Source: Autumnicola tepida (lineage in GTDB: Bacteria > Bacteroidota > Bacteroidia > Flavobacteriales > Flavobacteriaceae). From it: a stretch of DNA of 64,000 nucleotides. The notes under the pieces are model-generated. The model had not been told where the DNA came from. It did not search any database and worked only from the letters and a program-made list of their open reading frames with translations. The DNA is taken from NCBI RefSeq assembly GCF_031846485.1, contig NZ_JAVRHQ010000002.1:186001-250000 (forward strand). Direction: 5' to 3'. Below are positions 1 through 7,131 of this stretch, piece by piece (the stretch's first letter is position 1; every line of letters starts with the position of its first letter). The position numbers and the translations under genes are program-made.

Positions 1-1130
1 GATCTACATCGGTTACCTATTGGGATACCCATTCCAAGAGGTCAACTTTGAGAACTTCTGAGGGCAAAGCCCTCAATGTCTATTTAGACCAAGTGTATTC
101 CGATTTATTGGAATGCCACAAACAGCTTCTGGGCGAATCCAAGTATGTCACCGCCCAAGCTATCAAAGCCCGTTACCTTGGGGAAGATGAACAGCACAAA
201 ACGCTTCTTCAACTGGTTTCCTACCACAACAAGAATATGATTTCCATTCTCAAGCCGGGCACGTTGAAAAATTATTTCACTACGGAACGCTACATCAAAC
301 GGTATTTAAAGAACAAACTAAAGACCAATGACGTTTTTCTGAAACAACTGTCCTATAAATTCATCATTGACTTTGAACAGTTCCTTCGCAACGGAAAATC
401 CATAAACCGTTCCCAGCCCCTTAAAAATAATGGAGTTATGAAACATTTGGAGCGGTTGAAAAAGATAATGAACCTTGCCCTTCGGTTGGAATGGATCGAA
501 AAAGACCCTTTTGTAAGGTTTTCGCTAAAATTCACAAAACATCAACGGGCATTTCTGTCCCAATCGGAACTTGAAGTTTTGGAATCTGGTCAGCTTTTAA
601 AAGGGATGCACCAAAAAACAAGGGATGTTTTTGTTTTTGCCTGTTATACGGGACTATCCTATATCGATGTGAAATTGCTCTGCGATGATCATATTGTACG
701 TGGAATTGATGGGGATTACTGGATATTCACAAAAAGGGAAAAGAATGATGAAGCGGTAAAAATTCCCCTTTTGGATAAAGCGCTTGCTATCCTGAAAAAA
801 TATGATCAAGAACCTAAAGGCAAGCAAGAAAAACTGCTACCGGTTTTTTCCAATCAAAAGATCAATAAATATTTGAAGGAAATAGCGGCAATCCTAAAAA
901 TCAATAAAAAGCTCACGTTCCACGCAGCCCGACATACGTTTGCCACTACCGTTACGCTTTCCAATGGTGTGCCCATTGAGACCGTTTCAAAACTACTGGG
1001 TCATACCAAGCTTTCCACAACGCAAATCTATGCCCGGGTCATCGAGCAGAAAGTATCTTCGGATATGCGTTCGTTACGCGGTAAATTAAACACCAAGGAC
1101 AAAGCTGAAACTAGGGTGCATTATCAATAA
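1..1130 (+). CDS. Tyrosine recombinase/integrase (5' end outside window)
   Basis: Site-specific recombinase of the Bacteroidota conjugative-transposon type, expected to cut and rejoin the element ends during integration and excision. The reading frame is already open at base 3 (codons for STSVTYWDTHSKR precede the TTG at 48), so the real start lies left of the window. An N-terminal SAM-like DNA-binding region is followed by the catalytic domain. HxxR reads HAAR (His codon 921, Arg codon 930), LLGH follows, and the nucleophile is the Tyr of TTQIYARV (codon 1029). The box that normally holds the first catalytic Arg reads CYTGLSYIDV, with Ser at codon 657; the same substitution is known in IntDOT of CTnDOT. 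The gene points into the element, so the nearer attachment site should be just left of the window. Confidence 0.93.
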   Translation, partial: STSVTYWDTHSKRSTLRTSEGKALNVYLDQVYSDLLECHKQLLGESKYVTAQAIKARYLGEDEQHKTLLQLVSYHNKNMISILKPGTLKNYFTTERYIKRYLKNKLKTNDVFLKQLSYKFIIDFEQFLRNGKSINRSQPLKNNGVMKHLERLKKIMNLALRLEWIEKDPFVRFSLKFTKHQRAFLSQSELEVLESGQLLKGMHQKTRDVFVFACYTGLSYIDVKLLCDDHIVRGIDGDYWIFTKREKNDEAVKIPLLDKALAILKKYDQEPKGKQEKLLPVFSNQKINKYLKEIAAILKINKKLTFHAARHTFATTVTLSNGVPIETVSKLLGHTKLSTTQIYARVIEQKVSSDMRSLRGKLNTKDKAETRVHYQ

Positions 1131-1481
1131 TTCATTTCGGAAAACACCTTTTAGGTTCTAATCCAGTCGACACTCTTATTTTTTCCCGTCTGATCCTTTG
1201 CAGATTTTGGTTTTTTATTGAGCCATAAATTTCTACGTTAAGTCATTTTTCATTTCGGTCAGCTGAGGCAACCAAAACCAAACCGGGGGCAAATGTAGCC
1301 ACCTTCCACCGCTTGGTCAAGGCCAGGCCCTTCGGGATGCCGAACATTTTTCTGCGAAAAATAACCGCTCATACCTTGCCACTTCCTCCCTGTGGCTGTT
1401 AATGCCCTGTTTTGGTATTGCTCGTTGCCTTACAAGCTGCCAAAACGATTTAAAATAATGTTTAACTCAAAAATTTTAATT
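1131..1481. other. Non-coding leader between integrase and next gene
   Basis: No convincing gene is seen in these 351 bases. The segment from about 1270 to 1430 is visibly richer in G and C than its surroundings and contains short complementary blocks (GGCC, GGCCC, GGGATGCC), so it may fold as an RNA leader or act as a control region. No known RNA family was recognised. Confidence 0.4.
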
Positions 1482-1889
1482 ATGGCAACAACAGTAAAAC
1501 AAAACGGAACTGCAAAAAAGGATACTGCATCCGTTAAAAAAGAAGTACAGAAAAAGCTGACCGATGAAGCTATCGGAAAAGCTGCTTCAACAGAAAAAGC
1601 GTTAGCATCTAAAAAGGCTACCATCAATTTGGATGATCGGATTCAAAATTTCGAGAAACTGAGAGGATTGGCGACCCAACGGGAACGGTTGACCCAAACC
1701 TTGAACGAGTTGACGAAGTTCAACTACAACCAAGGGGATTCAGCCTCGTTCTATATACGGGATTCCCACAATTTGGAGTTTAAAACGACCAATACGAACC
1801 TTATCAAATTGGTTACAACACACTTACAGTCCACTTTGGAGGAACGAAAGTCCGAGATTGAAGAACAGATTGTAGAGTTTGAGCTCTAG
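1482..1889 (+). CDS. Conserved hypothetical protein of the conjugative element (135 aa)
   Basis: The chosen start is the ATG at 1482 (MATTVKQNGT...), because the 30 codons upstream in the same frame lie in the GC-richer leader and look non-coding. The first 50 residues are rich in Lys, Ala and Thr and probably disordered. The rest is predicted helical, with a charged C-terminal helix (LEERKSEIEEQIVEFEL) resembling a coiled coil. No signal peptide or membrane segment is visible. Similar small Lys-rich proteins occur near the integrase of Bacteroidota conjugative elements, but the function is not known to me. A hairpin terminator follows the stop codon. Confidence 0.75.
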   Translation: MATTVKQNGTAKKDTASVKKEVQKKLTDEAIGKAASTEKALASKKATINLDDRIQNFEKLRGLATQRERLTQTLNELTKFNYNQGDSASFYIRDSHNLEFKTTNTNLIKLVTTHLQSTLEERKSEIEEQIVEFEL

Positions 1890-1914
1890 AATAACTTCAA
1901 ATCCTTTAAACAGG

Positions 1915-1943
1915 AAGCCTACTCCCCAAGAGTAGGTTTTCTT
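1915..1943 (+). terminator. Intrinsic terminator after the 135-aa gene
   Basis: CCTACTC (1918-1924) and GAGTAGG (1930-1936) form a 7-bp stem with a 5-base loop, flanked by AAG and TTT that extend the pairing, and followed by TTTTCTTTT. It lies 26 bases after the stop codon at 1889. Confidence 0.75.
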
Positions 1944-1995
1944 TTGTGATTTTGAATGAAAAATAGAGGTAAATAGTATTCAATCAATATGTGCG

Positions 1996-2027
1996 CAAAG
2001 GTAAACCCGTAAAATACTCACATCAAA
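1996..2027 (-). promoter_or_regulatory. Bacteroidota-type promoter on the minus strand
   Basis: Read on the minus strand there is TTTG (2027-2024), 20 bases, then TACCTTTG (2003-1996), which matches the Bacteroidota -33/-7 consensus TTTG-N(17-23)-TAnnTTTG. The start point would be near 1989 and transcription would run left. No minus-strand gene lies downstream, so the product would be a short RNA or an antisense transcript across the 1482-1889 gene. Confidence 0.45.
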
Positions 2028-2146
2028 AGACTACAGCATAAAACCGCTCCCGCACTCGCTATTTATTCCGTTTCCTTTTGAGCCGAGATTTTATCTTCCG
2101 TTTGGTTCCAGCTTAAATATTAATTGTTTAACTAAAATCAAATGTT

Positions 2147-2983
2147 ATGTATTTATCAAATTTACAGCAGGATGAAATCTTCGTTCCATCAGAAATGAAA
2201 TCCTTGAAAAGCCTGACCCAGATGGAATCCCGAAGGGGACTTGAAAATGCCATAATTTCGAATGGCAAAATTGTCAACGTGGTATCGAACAGCTACGGCC
2301 ACGTACCGAACGAACTATTCTTTAAGAAAGCAGAGGAAATGTTGACTGATGCAAAACTGAATTATCAGAAACGGACGATCAACAGGAATGATAGGTCTTT
2401 CATTACCGACTTTATCATCGACGATAAAAGCCAGTTTTCGGTAAAGAATGAAAAAGACCTGATACTGCCGATGCTGCGGTTTAAGAATTCCTATGATGGG
2501 AGCGAAAAAACTTCCGGGCATTTTGGCTTTTACCGACAGGTATGCTCCAATGGACTGCACGTTTCGCAGGCGGAAATCGAGTTTTCCATCAAGCACAGTA
2601 AGAACAATACCGACCTGATAATGCCAAGGTTGAGCAATCTCTTTGATAAGTTCTTGGATAATGAATTTTACACCATTACCAAAAAATTCGATAGAATGAG
2701 GGAATTTAAAATCATCGACACAAACAAATTTGTCAAGGAAATTCTCGAAAAGACGAAATTGTTCCGGTATGAATGTAGCGATAAGAACAATGATCCTTCA
2801 AAGAAATCCCGTGAAGTCCTTGAAATTCTGGATAATGAAGCATTGTTACTTGAGGAAGCTCCCAATTTATGGATAGGCTATAATGCGTTTAACCAGATGC
2901 TTCACAATACCTTGAAGAAAAGCTTTTCACAACAAGAACGCTTGGACAAAAAACTGTTCGATGCCGTCTTTGAAATGGCTTAA
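2147..2983 (+). CDS. DUF932 domain protein
   Basis: A 278-residue cytoplasmic protein of the DUF932 family, found in phages, plasmids and conjugative elements. The recognisable core is the stretch around GHFGFYRQVCSNGLHV (about residues 124-139), followed by an alpha-helical C-terminal half. No signal peptide or membrane segment is present. The biochemical role of the family is unclear; it often neighbours ssb and mobilisation genes, as here. ATG at 2147 follows an AT-rich leader and begins a well-conserved-looking N-terminus. A terminator hairpin lies 16 bases after the stop. Confidence 0.85.
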   Translation: MYLSNLQQDEIFVPSEMKSLKSLTQMESRRGLENAIISNGKIVNVVSNSYGHVPNELFFKKAEEMLTDAKLNYQKRTINRNDRSFITDFIIDDKSQFSVKNEKDLILPMLRFKNSYDGSEKTSGHFGFYRQVCSNGLHVSQAEIEFSIKHSKNNTDLIMPRLSNLFDKFLDNEFYTITKKFDRMREFKIIDTNKFVKEILEKTKLFRYECSDKNNDPSKKSREVLEILDNEALLLEEAPNLWIGYNAFNQMLHNTLKKSFSQQERLDKKLFDAVFEMA

Positions 2984-2998
2984 TGCCAACAAAGGTTT

Positions 2999-3024
2999 AT
3001 CCAGTACCTTAAACTGGATTTTTT
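2999..3024 (+). terminator. Intrinsic terminator after the DUF932 gene
   Basis: ATCCAGT (2999-3005) pairs with ACTGGAT (3013-3019) around a 7-base loop and is followed by a run of T to 3024. Confidence 0.8.
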
Positions 3025-3098
3025 CCTGTTTTCTCGGCAATGCTGTTTATTTAGAAAGTTGGCTTTGCAATCCCACTCAGCCCATTCCCCTGCATTCC

Positions 3099-3257
3099 GC
3101 AGAAAAAGCTGCATTCCGGGAAAAGCGCTTCATTACAAAGGTCTTGGACACAACTCCAAAGCTTCCGATTTCCATTCCACTTGCCCGCTCATTCCCTAGA
3201 AAATTCGGGAAGCGGCCAAACTCCATTCCCAATCTACACCTTTGAAGTCAAGTCCGC
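3099..3257. repeat. Long imperfect direct repeat, copy A
   Basis: Copy A of a diverged repeat of about 150 bp; copy B is at 3323-3469. Shared blocks in the same order are AGCT(G/A)CATTCCGGG, AAAGGTCTTGGACACAACT, TTCCGATTTCCATT, CATTCCCAATCTACA and AGTCCGC. Between the third and fourth block copy A carries a small hairpin (TTCCCTAGAAAATTCGGGAA). No protein is believable here: the open frame at 2961-3245 begins inside the DUF932 gene and runs through the terminator. Confidence 0.7.
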
Positions 3258-3322
3258 TTTAAATCCTGCTTCAAGAGGATAATCCGTTTTTATAATCCGG
3301 TCAGCACATTGCCGCTCCATTT

Positions 3323-3469
3323 CGCGAAAAGCTACATTCCGGGCAAAGAGCTTTCCTGCAAAGGTCTTGGACACAACTCTAAAAGATTCCGATTTCCATT
3401 ACGTTAACCCTGCCTGAAAAACGGCAGGAACACTTCATTCCCAATCTACATCTTTAAAGTTAAGTCCGC
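3323..3469. repeat. Long imperfect direct repeat, copy B
   Basis: Second copy of the repeat described at 3099-3257. In place of the copy A hairpin it has a different one, CCTGCC-TGAAAAAC-GGCAGG (3409-3428). The primary sequence of the variable segment differs while a stem is kept, which suggests a structural or protein-binding role. It lies in a non-coding stretch (2984-3890) upstream of ssb. Confidence 0.7.
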
Positions 3470-3840
3470 CTGATAGGAATTCCATTTATCATTTAGTCCC
3501 GCTTCCTATGTTTTTATACTTCACAAAAGGCATTTAGACCTACCCCCGAGCCACCGCTGTCCCAACCGTTTTTTTGTAAGCAAAATACCAACATTTGGAA
3601 GTTGAACGGACTGCATAACCGGTCGTGCCTCCCTTTTATAAGTCCTTATCAATTCCAAATATTGAAAATGTATCAGCAACAAAAAAAGGTAACAGCGGAC
3701 GGCTCTATGGGAAGTAAATCTAAATTGAATATTATGAAATCTTACAAAAACATCAAAAAGGAAGCGGGACTAAAAAAACAAAAAAAGGAAAACGCTCTGG
3801 ATATAATAAGTAAATCACTTCAAAAAAATATAAACGTAAA

Positions 3841-3861
3841 CTGCCTGAATGGTTCAGGTAG
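3841..3861 (+). promoter_or_regulatory. Hairpin in the ssb leader
   Basis: CTGCCTGAA (3841-3849), loop TGG, TTCAGGTAG (3853-3861) form a 9-bp stem with one G-U pair, 29 bases before the ssb start. It could be a terminator remnant (a weak T-rich tail follows) or a translational control site for ssb. A weak open frame (3602-3880, TTG start, Lys/Asn-rich) overlaps it and I do not regard that frame as a gene. Confidence 0.4.
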
Positions 3862-3890
3862 CATTTTAATTAATCTTTAAATATTTTATT

Positions 3891-4247
3891 ATGAGTACTT
3901 TAAAAAATCACGTGCAGTTAATCGGAAACGTTGGACAAGAGCCACAGATCACGAACCTTGAAAGCGGTAAGAAAGTAGCCCGTTTTTCACTCGCCACAAA
4001 CGAGTATTACAAAGGTGCCAAGGGCGAAAAAGTCCAAAATACCGAATGGCACACGATTGTAGCCTGGGGCAAAACTGCCGAAATCATCGAGAAGTATGCC
4101 GGAAAGGGCAAGGAAATCGGGGTAACCGGGAAATTGAAATCCCGAAGCTACGAGGACAAGGACGGTATCAAAAGATATGTTACCGAAGTGGAAGCCAACG
4201 AAATCCTTTTGTTGGGAACTAAGAACGGCAACAATTCAGCCGACTAA
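3891..4247 (+). CDS. ssb: Single-stranded DNA-binding protein
   Basis: A 118-residue SSB made almost entirely of the OB fold: it begins MSTLKNHVQLIGNVGQEP and has the central NTEWHTIVAWGKTAEII segment typical of the family. It lacks the long acidic C-terminal tail used by chromosomal SSB to recruit partners, ending GTKNGNNSAD, which is usual for element-borne versions. It probably coats single strands during conjugative transfer and re-synthesis. A strong terminator follows 9 bases after the stop. Confidence 0.95.
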   Translation: MSTLKNHVQLIGNVGQEPQITNLESGKKVARFSLATNEYYKGAKGEKVQNTEWHTIVAWGKTAEIIEKYAGKGKEIGVTGKLKSRSYEDKDGIKRYVTEVEANEILLLGTKNGNNSAD

Positions 4248-4256
4248 TCTAAAATT

Positions 4257-4294
4257 AAAGAGGGCGTAACCGTCTAAAGATGCGCCCTCTTTTT
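4257..4294 (+). terminator. Intrinsic terminator after ssb
   Basis: AGAGGGCG (4259-4266) pairs with CGCCCTCT (4283-4290), an 8-bp GC-rich stem, followed by TTTT and preceded by AAA. Confidence 0.9.
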
Positions 4295-4323
4295 CATTAT
4301 CCATTAATTAAAATTAGATAACA

Positions 4324-4704
4324 ATGAAAGCACAAGTTAACGAAATCAAACAGGGATTGCAACATTTTCACGGTTCGGAAACCATATTTCAAATCCCATT
4401 ATTAAGAATCCGATACACCAACGGACTGAAATATTTGGCGGAAGCTGCCGAATGTTTTTGGCTCATTACGGACGCTTCCGTAATCGCACAAAACCTGATG
4501 AACCAAAGCGAATTTATTACTATCGACTTCAAGAGATTGTCCGAGGACAAACAGGATTTTACGGGCTACGAAGCTGAGATAATCTACACGGATGGAAATG
4601 ATAATATTTTGGAAAAACACGGGTATCGGGCGACTGATTTTCCGCTTGATGAACTACGGTTGTTTTTTGTGAATAATACGCTGATGTTACCGAGCGAATA
4701 TTAA
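4324..4704 (+). CDS. DUF6876-like conserved protein
   Basis: A 126-residue cytoplasmic protein. The start MKAQVNEIKQGLQHFHGSE, the segment YTNGLKYLAEAAECFWLI and the C-terminal TDFPLDELRLFFVNNTLMLPSEY are the pattern I associate with the DUF6876 family of Bacteroidota mobile elements; the family number is from memory. No catalytic motif is evident and the function is unknown. It lies 20 bases upstream of another small conserved gene and probably shares a transcript with it. Confidence 0.75.
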   Translation: MKAQVNEIKQGLQHFHGSETIFQIPLLRIRYTNGLKYLAEAAECFWLITDASVIAQNLMNQSEFITIDFKRLSEDKQDFTGYEAEIIYTDGNDNILEKHGYRATDFPLDELRLFFVNNTLMLPSEY

Positions 4705-4725
4705 CCCCTTCAAAACCTAAAAATT

Positions 4726-4923
4726 ATGATCTATCTAAATTTTTCAGACTTGAACGGGGATGCCCAAGAACGTCTTTTGGAAAGTTCAAAAAAAGACGTC
4801 GAGCAAAAATTTGGCGATGATATTCGGAAGTATTCAAAAAAGCATTGCACCAATTTTGAGGTAATGATTGAGGAAGAAGCACTAAGGAATTTATACAGTT
4901 ATACCTATGTGTTTAATATCTGA
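4726..4923 (+). CDS. Small conserved element protein (65 aa)
   Basis: A 65-residue charged protein (MIYLNFSDLNGDAQERLLE...) with a long predicted helix and a C-terminal NLYSYTYVFNI. Closely similar proteins recur next to ssb in Bacteroidota conjugative elements; the function is unknown. Its original terminator, starting 20 bases after the stop, has been split by the insertion sequence at 4962-6729. Confidence 0.7.
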   Translation: MIYLNFSDLNGDAQERLLESSKKDVEQKFGDDIRKYSKKHCTNFEVMIEEEALRNLYSYTYVFNI

Positions 4924-4943
4924 AATTGTCCAAATAGGAACGG

Positions 4944-4961
4944 AAAGACCTTTGAATTTTC
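4944..4961 (+). terminator. Left half of an intrinsic terminator split by an IS
   Basis: If the IS at 4962-6729 and one copy of GAATTTTC are removed, 4944-4961 joins 6738-6751 to give AAAGACCTTTGAA / TTCAGAGGTCTTT, a 13-bp stem with one G-U pair, followed by seven T (6745-6751). This is a textbook terminator for the 4726-4923 gene. Confidence 0.75.
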
Positions 4962-5002
4962 GAGGGCACTGAAAAACTATCTCTTTTGAGGTGATTTTTA
5001 TT

Positions 5003-5048
5003 AAAGCGATCAAGTCAAAAAATATATTTTGACTTGATCGCTTTTTTT
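5003..5048 (-). terminator. Strong hairpin downstream of the transposase gene
   Basis: AAAGCGATCAAGTCAAAA (5003-5020) and its complement (5027-5044) form a perfect 18-bp stem with a 6-base loop. T runs follow on the plus strand (to 5048), and the minus strand is AT-rich, so it can stop transcription from either side. Confidence 0.8.
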
Positions 5049-5153
5049 GTTTTGTGATTTAAGGCGTTGATATTTAAATCAATCTATGACTTAAAATGAT
5101 CGATATGAACCTTTTCTCCTCTTTTTATGCTTGCTCTTATCGATATCCCGGAC

Positions 5154-6635
5154 TTACCTGTTTAATTTAAGGATTCTCTTGAGGTTTACGGTGAAAATTG
5201 CAAGTGCCCCCTGCATCTGCATACTATTGATGCCATAGGCTAGGGCGCGACCGTAACCATGGACATTTTTTAGTTCACTGTTTTTGGCCTCGATCTTATA
5301 GCGGTGTTTCGATTTTTCTTTATAATATTCAGTTTCCTGAAATATCATCTGTTCTTGGTGCAGACTTGATTTTATGGAGAGCGAATAGCTTTTGGTCTTG
5401 GCCCCTGGCTTATAACAACCATTCTTTAATGGGCATACCTTGCATTTCTCCACATCAAAATAATAGGTATGTACCTGATTGTCCCCGATGTTCTTTTTTC
5501 CCTGTCGTGCCTTTCGTATGGCCAGGTGTCCTGCCGGGCACACGAACATGTCGGCATCTTTGTTATAATCGAACCTATCCTCTTCCTTCCTAACGCCTTG
5601 TGTTATGGCGGGGTTGAGTTTTGCCACTATCTTTATTTTCTGATCATCTTTGCCCTTGAGCTTAAGGTTTCCCTTTCCGGAATAGGCTGTATCGCCGATT
5701 ACCGCATCCACCTGAATTCCATTGTCCTGACTTATCTTCAAAAGCACTGGCAACTCCGGGCCATCGCCTTTTTCACCCGATGTGACAACTGCTGCGGTAA
5801 TGATACGTTCCTCCGTCATGGCCAGGTGGGTCTTGTAACCAAAGAATTTGCTGTCAACTGATTTATGGCCGATTTTAGCATCTGTATCCCTGGAAAGGAT
5901 ATAGTTTTCCCGGGTATCTTCCACAGTCTCCTTCAATAGGTTCAACTTCTCTTTGACTGCGGGGACCGAACTTAATGTTTGGTCTGATTCAATGCACTTC
6001 TCCAGTTCCCTGCAATAATCCAATTCTTTGTCCAGCTCCCCGGAAGCATTCTTTTCCGGCATGCGGTCTTTCATGTCCTCGTCTATGGTATAAACCGCTT
6101 TGCGAAGCAGCTTTGAACGCTCCCTGAGAACCTCAAGTGCGGAATATGGATTGGATCTGGACAGGGAATGTGTGGCATCAACAATAATGGACCTGGACTT
6201 GATGATTCCCTTCTCAATGGCTATGGAGACAGTCTTGCTTATCAACAGGTTCAACAGATCGGTATCCTTCAATCGCAACTTACGGAACTTGGTCAATGAA
6301 CTGGAATTGATGACCGCATCCTCAGGTGCCATTTCCAGGAAATACTTGAAGGACATATCATATCGGGAACGCTCAACCACATCAACATCTGAAATGGAAT
6401 AGATCGTTTTCAGTAACAAGTATTTGAACATGCGGATGGGACTTTCTGCTTTTCGTCCATTATTTGAACAATACTTATCTACCAGTTCATCGTAGATAAA
6501 GGAAAAATCAATCAATTCATTGATTTTTCTAAGAAGGTTTTCCTTGGGTACGATCAGATCATATAGATCCGAGTACGCACTCAATTGAATTTTTTGTTGC
6601 TGTAATAACATACTTAAGTTGTTGTTAACCAGCAT
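5154..6635 (-). CDS. IS1182-family transposase
   Basis: A 493-residue DDE transposase. The N-terminal DUF772-type region (about residues 1-130) contains SPIRMFKYLLLKTIYSISDVDVVER written here in part as RMFKYLLLKTIY. The catalytic half has IIVDATHS (about residue 151, first Asp), VIGDTAYSGKGN (about 314, second Asp) and a late Glu region around YKIEAKNSELKN. A Cys-rich stretch near residue 390 (CKVCPLKNGC) is typical of the family. Length is normal for IS1182 relatives and the frame is intact. ATG at 6635 lies just inside a hairpin at 6648-6683. Confidence 0.93.
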   Translation of the reverse strand: MLVNNNLSMLLQQQKIQLSAYSDLYDLIVPKENLLRKINELIDFSFIYDELVDKYCSNNGRKAESPIRMFKYLLLKTIYSISDVDVVERSRYDMSFKYFLEMAPEDAVINSSSLTKFRKLRLKDTDLLNLLISKTVSIAIEKGIIKSRSIIVDATHSLSRSNPYSALEVLRERSKLLRKAVYTIDEDMKDRMPEKNASGELDKELDYCRELEKCIESDQTLSSVPAVKEKLNLLKETVEDTRENYILSRDTDAKIGHKSVDSKFFGYKTHLAMTEERIITAAVVTSGEKGDGPELPVLLKISQDNGIQVDAVIGDTAYSGKGNLKLKGKDDQKIKIVAKLNPAITQGVRKEEDRFDYNKDADMFVCPAGHLAIRKARQGKKNIGDNQVHTYYFDVEKCKVCPLKNGCYKPGAKTKSYSLSIKSSLHQEQMIFQETEYYKEKSKHRYKIEAKNSELKNVHGYGRALAYGINSMQMQGALAIFTVNLKRILKLNR

Positions 6636-6647
6636 TTAAAATACGAA

Positions 6648-6683
6648 AAAAGGAGCAAAAACATTACTGTTTTTGCTCCTTTT
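6648..6683 (-). promoter_or_regulatory. Hairpin upstream of the transposase start
   Basis: AAAAGGAGCAAAAAC (6648-6662) pairs perfectly with GTTTTTGCTCCTTTT (6669-6683), and on the minus strand the stem is followed by a T run. It sits 12 bases before the start codon. By analogy with other insertion sequences it may stop incoming transcripts or hide the start from read-through mRNA; that role is inferred. Confidence 0.6.
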
Positions 6684-6751
6684 CATCTCTTTTCATACTA
6701 ATTTATTGAGGGACTTTTTCAGTGCCCTCGAATTTTCAGAGGTCTTTTTTT

Positions 6752-7131
6752 GCTAAAACATATCCAGTTCAATAAAAATCCTTATCTTTATTCCGCTGAA
6801 ATTCAGCATTCAATTTTACGCAGGGGTATCCATTTTTTGACTTTCGCCGATAACCCTGCCCATCGAAAAATTACATAACGGGAAATCTTTTCCCTGAAAT
6901 TGGCAATTGGCTTTTTAGCCAGATTGTACGAAATTTTTGTTCGCCCGTGGCGAACGAAAAGGAGTAGCAAGAGGGTAACACGCGATGCGATGTTAAGCAC
7001 TCCTATTCCTTGTTAATCACCTGATTTTTAAACACTTAAAAATCAGCCGATTATTTAGATTTCTACAATTTGCGACAAATGCCCTGTGAGCGCCTATTTT
7101 TAGGGAAGGATTTGCGACAAATCGGCGAATT
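6752..7131. other. Candidate oriT/mobilisation control region
   Basis: This 380-bp non-coding stretch directly precedes the mobilisation genes. It contains three structured elements: GTTCGCC-CGT-GGCGAAC (6939-6955), CTGATTTTTAA-ACAC-TTAAAAATCAG (7021-7046, 11-bp perfect stem) and a directly repeated ATTTGCGACAAAT at 7068 and 7110. Position next to the relaxase gene and the clustered inverted repeats are what an origin of transfer looks like. The nick site itself cannot be named from sequence alone. Confidence 0.5.
7068..7122. repeat. Paired ATTTGCGACAAAT sites before the mobilisation operon
   Basis: ATTTG-CGA-CAAAT, itself an inverted repeat, occurs at 7068-7080 and again at 7110-7122, 42 bases apart, the second ending 9 bases before the ATG at 7132. 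Candidate binding sites for the ribbon-helix-helix protein encoded next, acting in autoregulation or oriT recognition. Confidence 0.6.

Larger units (their letters stand above)
4962..6729 (-). mobile_element. IS1182-family insertion sequence (1768 bp)
   Basis: A complete insertion sequence carrying one transposase gene on the minus strand. The ends are perfect 15-bp inverted repeats, GAGGGCACTGAAAAA at 4962-4976 and its complement at 6715-6729, with partial similarity continuing inward. GAATTTTC is directly repeated outside both ends (4954-4961 and 6730-6737) and is read as the target duplication. The target is the centre of an intrinsic terminator hairpin. Strong hairpins just inside each end isolate the transposase gene. 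The intact frame and clean ends suggest a fairly recent insertion. The family assignment rests on the transposase. Confidence 0.9.

Noticed and set aside
2961..3245. 94-aa plus-strand open frame after the DUF932 gene
   Set aside because: It starts inside the DUF932 gene, crosses its terminator and covers repeat copy A; composition is Pro/Phe-rich without any family pattern.
3602..3880. 92-aa open frame upstream of ssb
   Set aside because: It begins with TTG, is low-complexity Lys/Asn-rich, and overlaps a leader hairpin; no evidence of coding.
5366..6402. Several plus-strand open frames inside the IS
   Set aside because: They are antisense shadows of the complete transposase gene.
4947..6744. 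Wider IS boundaries with GACCT...AGGTC as the inverted ends
   Set aside because: Those outer bases belong to the split terminator stem; the 8-bp direct repeat GAATTTTC places the ends at 4962 and 6729.
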